Source: Affinundibacterium flavidum
GTDB lineage: Bacteria > Pseudomonadota > Gammaproteobacteria > Burkholderiales > Burkholderiaceae_D
DNA: 64,000 nt
Direction of reading: 5' to 3'
NCBI RefSeq assembly: GCF_014284175.1
Contig: NZ_JACOGA010000002.1
Span: forward strand, 1 to 64,000
Positions 63,361 to 64,000 of the stretch are shown here, one piece after another. How positions within the stretch are numbered: the stretch's first letter is position 1; every line of letters starts with the position of its first letter. Under the pieces are notes generated by a model. It was not told where the DNA came from and did not search any database. It saw only the letters and a program-made list of their open reading frames with translations. The position numbers and the translations under genes were made by a program.

Positions 63361-64000
63361 TTAAAGACTTAAAGGATGCCCCAATAAATTATTTCTAAGA
63401 GGCTGATAATCAGGATGTATTCTATATTCATCAAAACATAGCAATCGCAAAACTTCAACAGGCCGGCGATACCAACTACCCCATGCCAAAGCTGAATCAC
63501 CAAATGCATCACGCCGTTGACGATCAGCACCTGCATCGAGCAATAGTTGTACCGTTTCTGCAGTCCCACATGCCGCAGCCCTATGCAATGCAGTCTCAGC
63601 ACGAGTTCGGCTATCCCGCATAAATGAGCTAGTCGATGCGTTCGCAATGGTAGCGATATTGACATCCGCCCCAGCAGCTAACAATACCCGCAACACCAAG
63701 TCATACTTCGTTCGATCATCATGACATAACGCCGCATGTAAAGCAGATTCATGGTTTATCGGGTCACGGTGATTTACATCCGCTCCACGCTCAAGTAAAA
63801 ATTCACACAAGCGCCAATGCCCGTGAAATGCTGCGCCCCTTAAACCAAGATCCTCACCCAATTCATCTAGTCGTGCGCCCGCATCTAAAGCAATGCGCAT
63901 TGCACTGACATCGCCGTAATAAGCGCACCACTGCAAAATACTTGCGCCGCCTATCGGATCGTTTATGTCGACGGTAGACAGTTTGAGTAAATCAAAGATT
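63361..64000 (-). CDS. Ankyrin-repeat protein (5' end beyond the window)
   Basis: The frame stays open from the right edge to a stop at 63361, so the gene is cut by the window; a TTG at 63936 is not the true start. The visible 212 residues hold about five ankyrin repeats, for example G-A-A-F-H-G-H-W-R-L-C-E-F-L-L-E-R-G-A-D-V-N and T-A-L-H-R-A-A-A-C-G-T-A-E-T-V-Q-L-L-L-D-A-G-A-D. The C-terminal 45 residues leave the repeat pattern. Ankyrin repeats mediate protein contacts; the partner is unknown. It converges on the chitinase locus with about 200 bp between. Confidence 0.85.
   Translation of the reverse strand, partial: IFDLLKLSTVDINDPIGGASILQWCAYYGDVSAMRIALDAGARLDELGEDLGLRGAAFHGHWRLCEFLLERGADVNHRDPINHESALHAALCHDDRTKYDLVLRVLLAAGADVNIATIANASTSSFMRDSRTRAETALHRAAACGTAETVQLLLDAGADRQRRDAFGDSALAWGSWYRRPVEVLRLLCFDEYRIHPDYQPLRNNLLGHPLSL

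Overview
The window looks like a chromosomal segment of a chitin-degrading betaproteobacterium in the Burkholderiales, most like the Oxalobacteraceae (Undibacterium or a close relative). This rests on gene content: an rpsU-yqeY-dnaG-rpoD block with a very long RpoD N-terminus, dnaE next to an O-antigen ligase and msbA (so Gram-negative with LPS), trhO, gluQ, rhlE, ybiB, and three secreted chitinases. Base composition looks moderate by eye; I did not compute it.

Layout, left to right. 3-83: the last codons of an IS110-type transposase running in from the left edge. 275-8480: a catabolic block with a TIM-barrel-like protein, an SDR dehydrogenase, an FHS-type sugar MFS transporter, a DSD1-type PLP amino-acid deaminase, a D-aminoacylase-type amidohydrolase and a lipoprotein serine hydrolase. 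Three spacers in this block each hold a different large inverted repeat. 8801-15804: exported hydrolases (DUF885, M61 and M28 peptidases) and two orphan periplasmic solute-binding proteins. 15944-22583: msbA, an O-antigen ligase and dnaE on the minus strand. 22798-26779: a LodB/halogenase-like flavoprotein, a sigma-54 activator with an FHA-like sensor domain, and a thioesterase.

26893-39247 is the most interesting part. A minus-strand gene train runs, in transcription order: a TPR kinase-like protein, a nitrilase-superfamily protein, a Cys-rich repeat peptide (candidate RiPP precursor), an APH-fold kinase (LanK-like), a HopA1-fold lyase (LanY-like), a LanC-like zinc cyclase, and two more kinase-TM-TPR proteins. 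The precursor has four modules built on S-C-T-x-x-C, twelve cysteines, and a hairpin terminator on each side. This looks like a lanthipeptide-type pathway that pairs class V-type split dehydration (kinase plus HopA1 lyase) with a classical LanC-type cyclase and a multi-core precursor. Of the three membrane Ser/Thr kinase-like proteins, only the one at 26893-29082 keeps all catalytic residues. The other two look like pseudokinases. With the FHA/sigma-54 activator nearby they may form a phospho-signalling circuit controlling the peptide genes (inference). No transporter, leader peptidase or LanD is visible in the window.

39800-56972 is mostly housekeeping: trhO, gluQ, rhlE, a PhyH-type dioxygenase, a CAU tRNA, rpoD, dnaG, yqeY, rpsU, a HI0933-family flavoprotein, ybiB, a receiver-only response regulator, a VOC protein, a LysE exporter and a 2OG-Fe(II) oxygenase. 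57537-63158 is a tandem GH18-GH19-GH18 chitinase locus. Every enzyme is secreted and carries an N-terminal CBM5/12-type domain. An ankyrin-repeat gene runs off the right edge. The chitinases and the left-hand amino-sugar-like catabolic block together suggest a chitin-based lifestyle.
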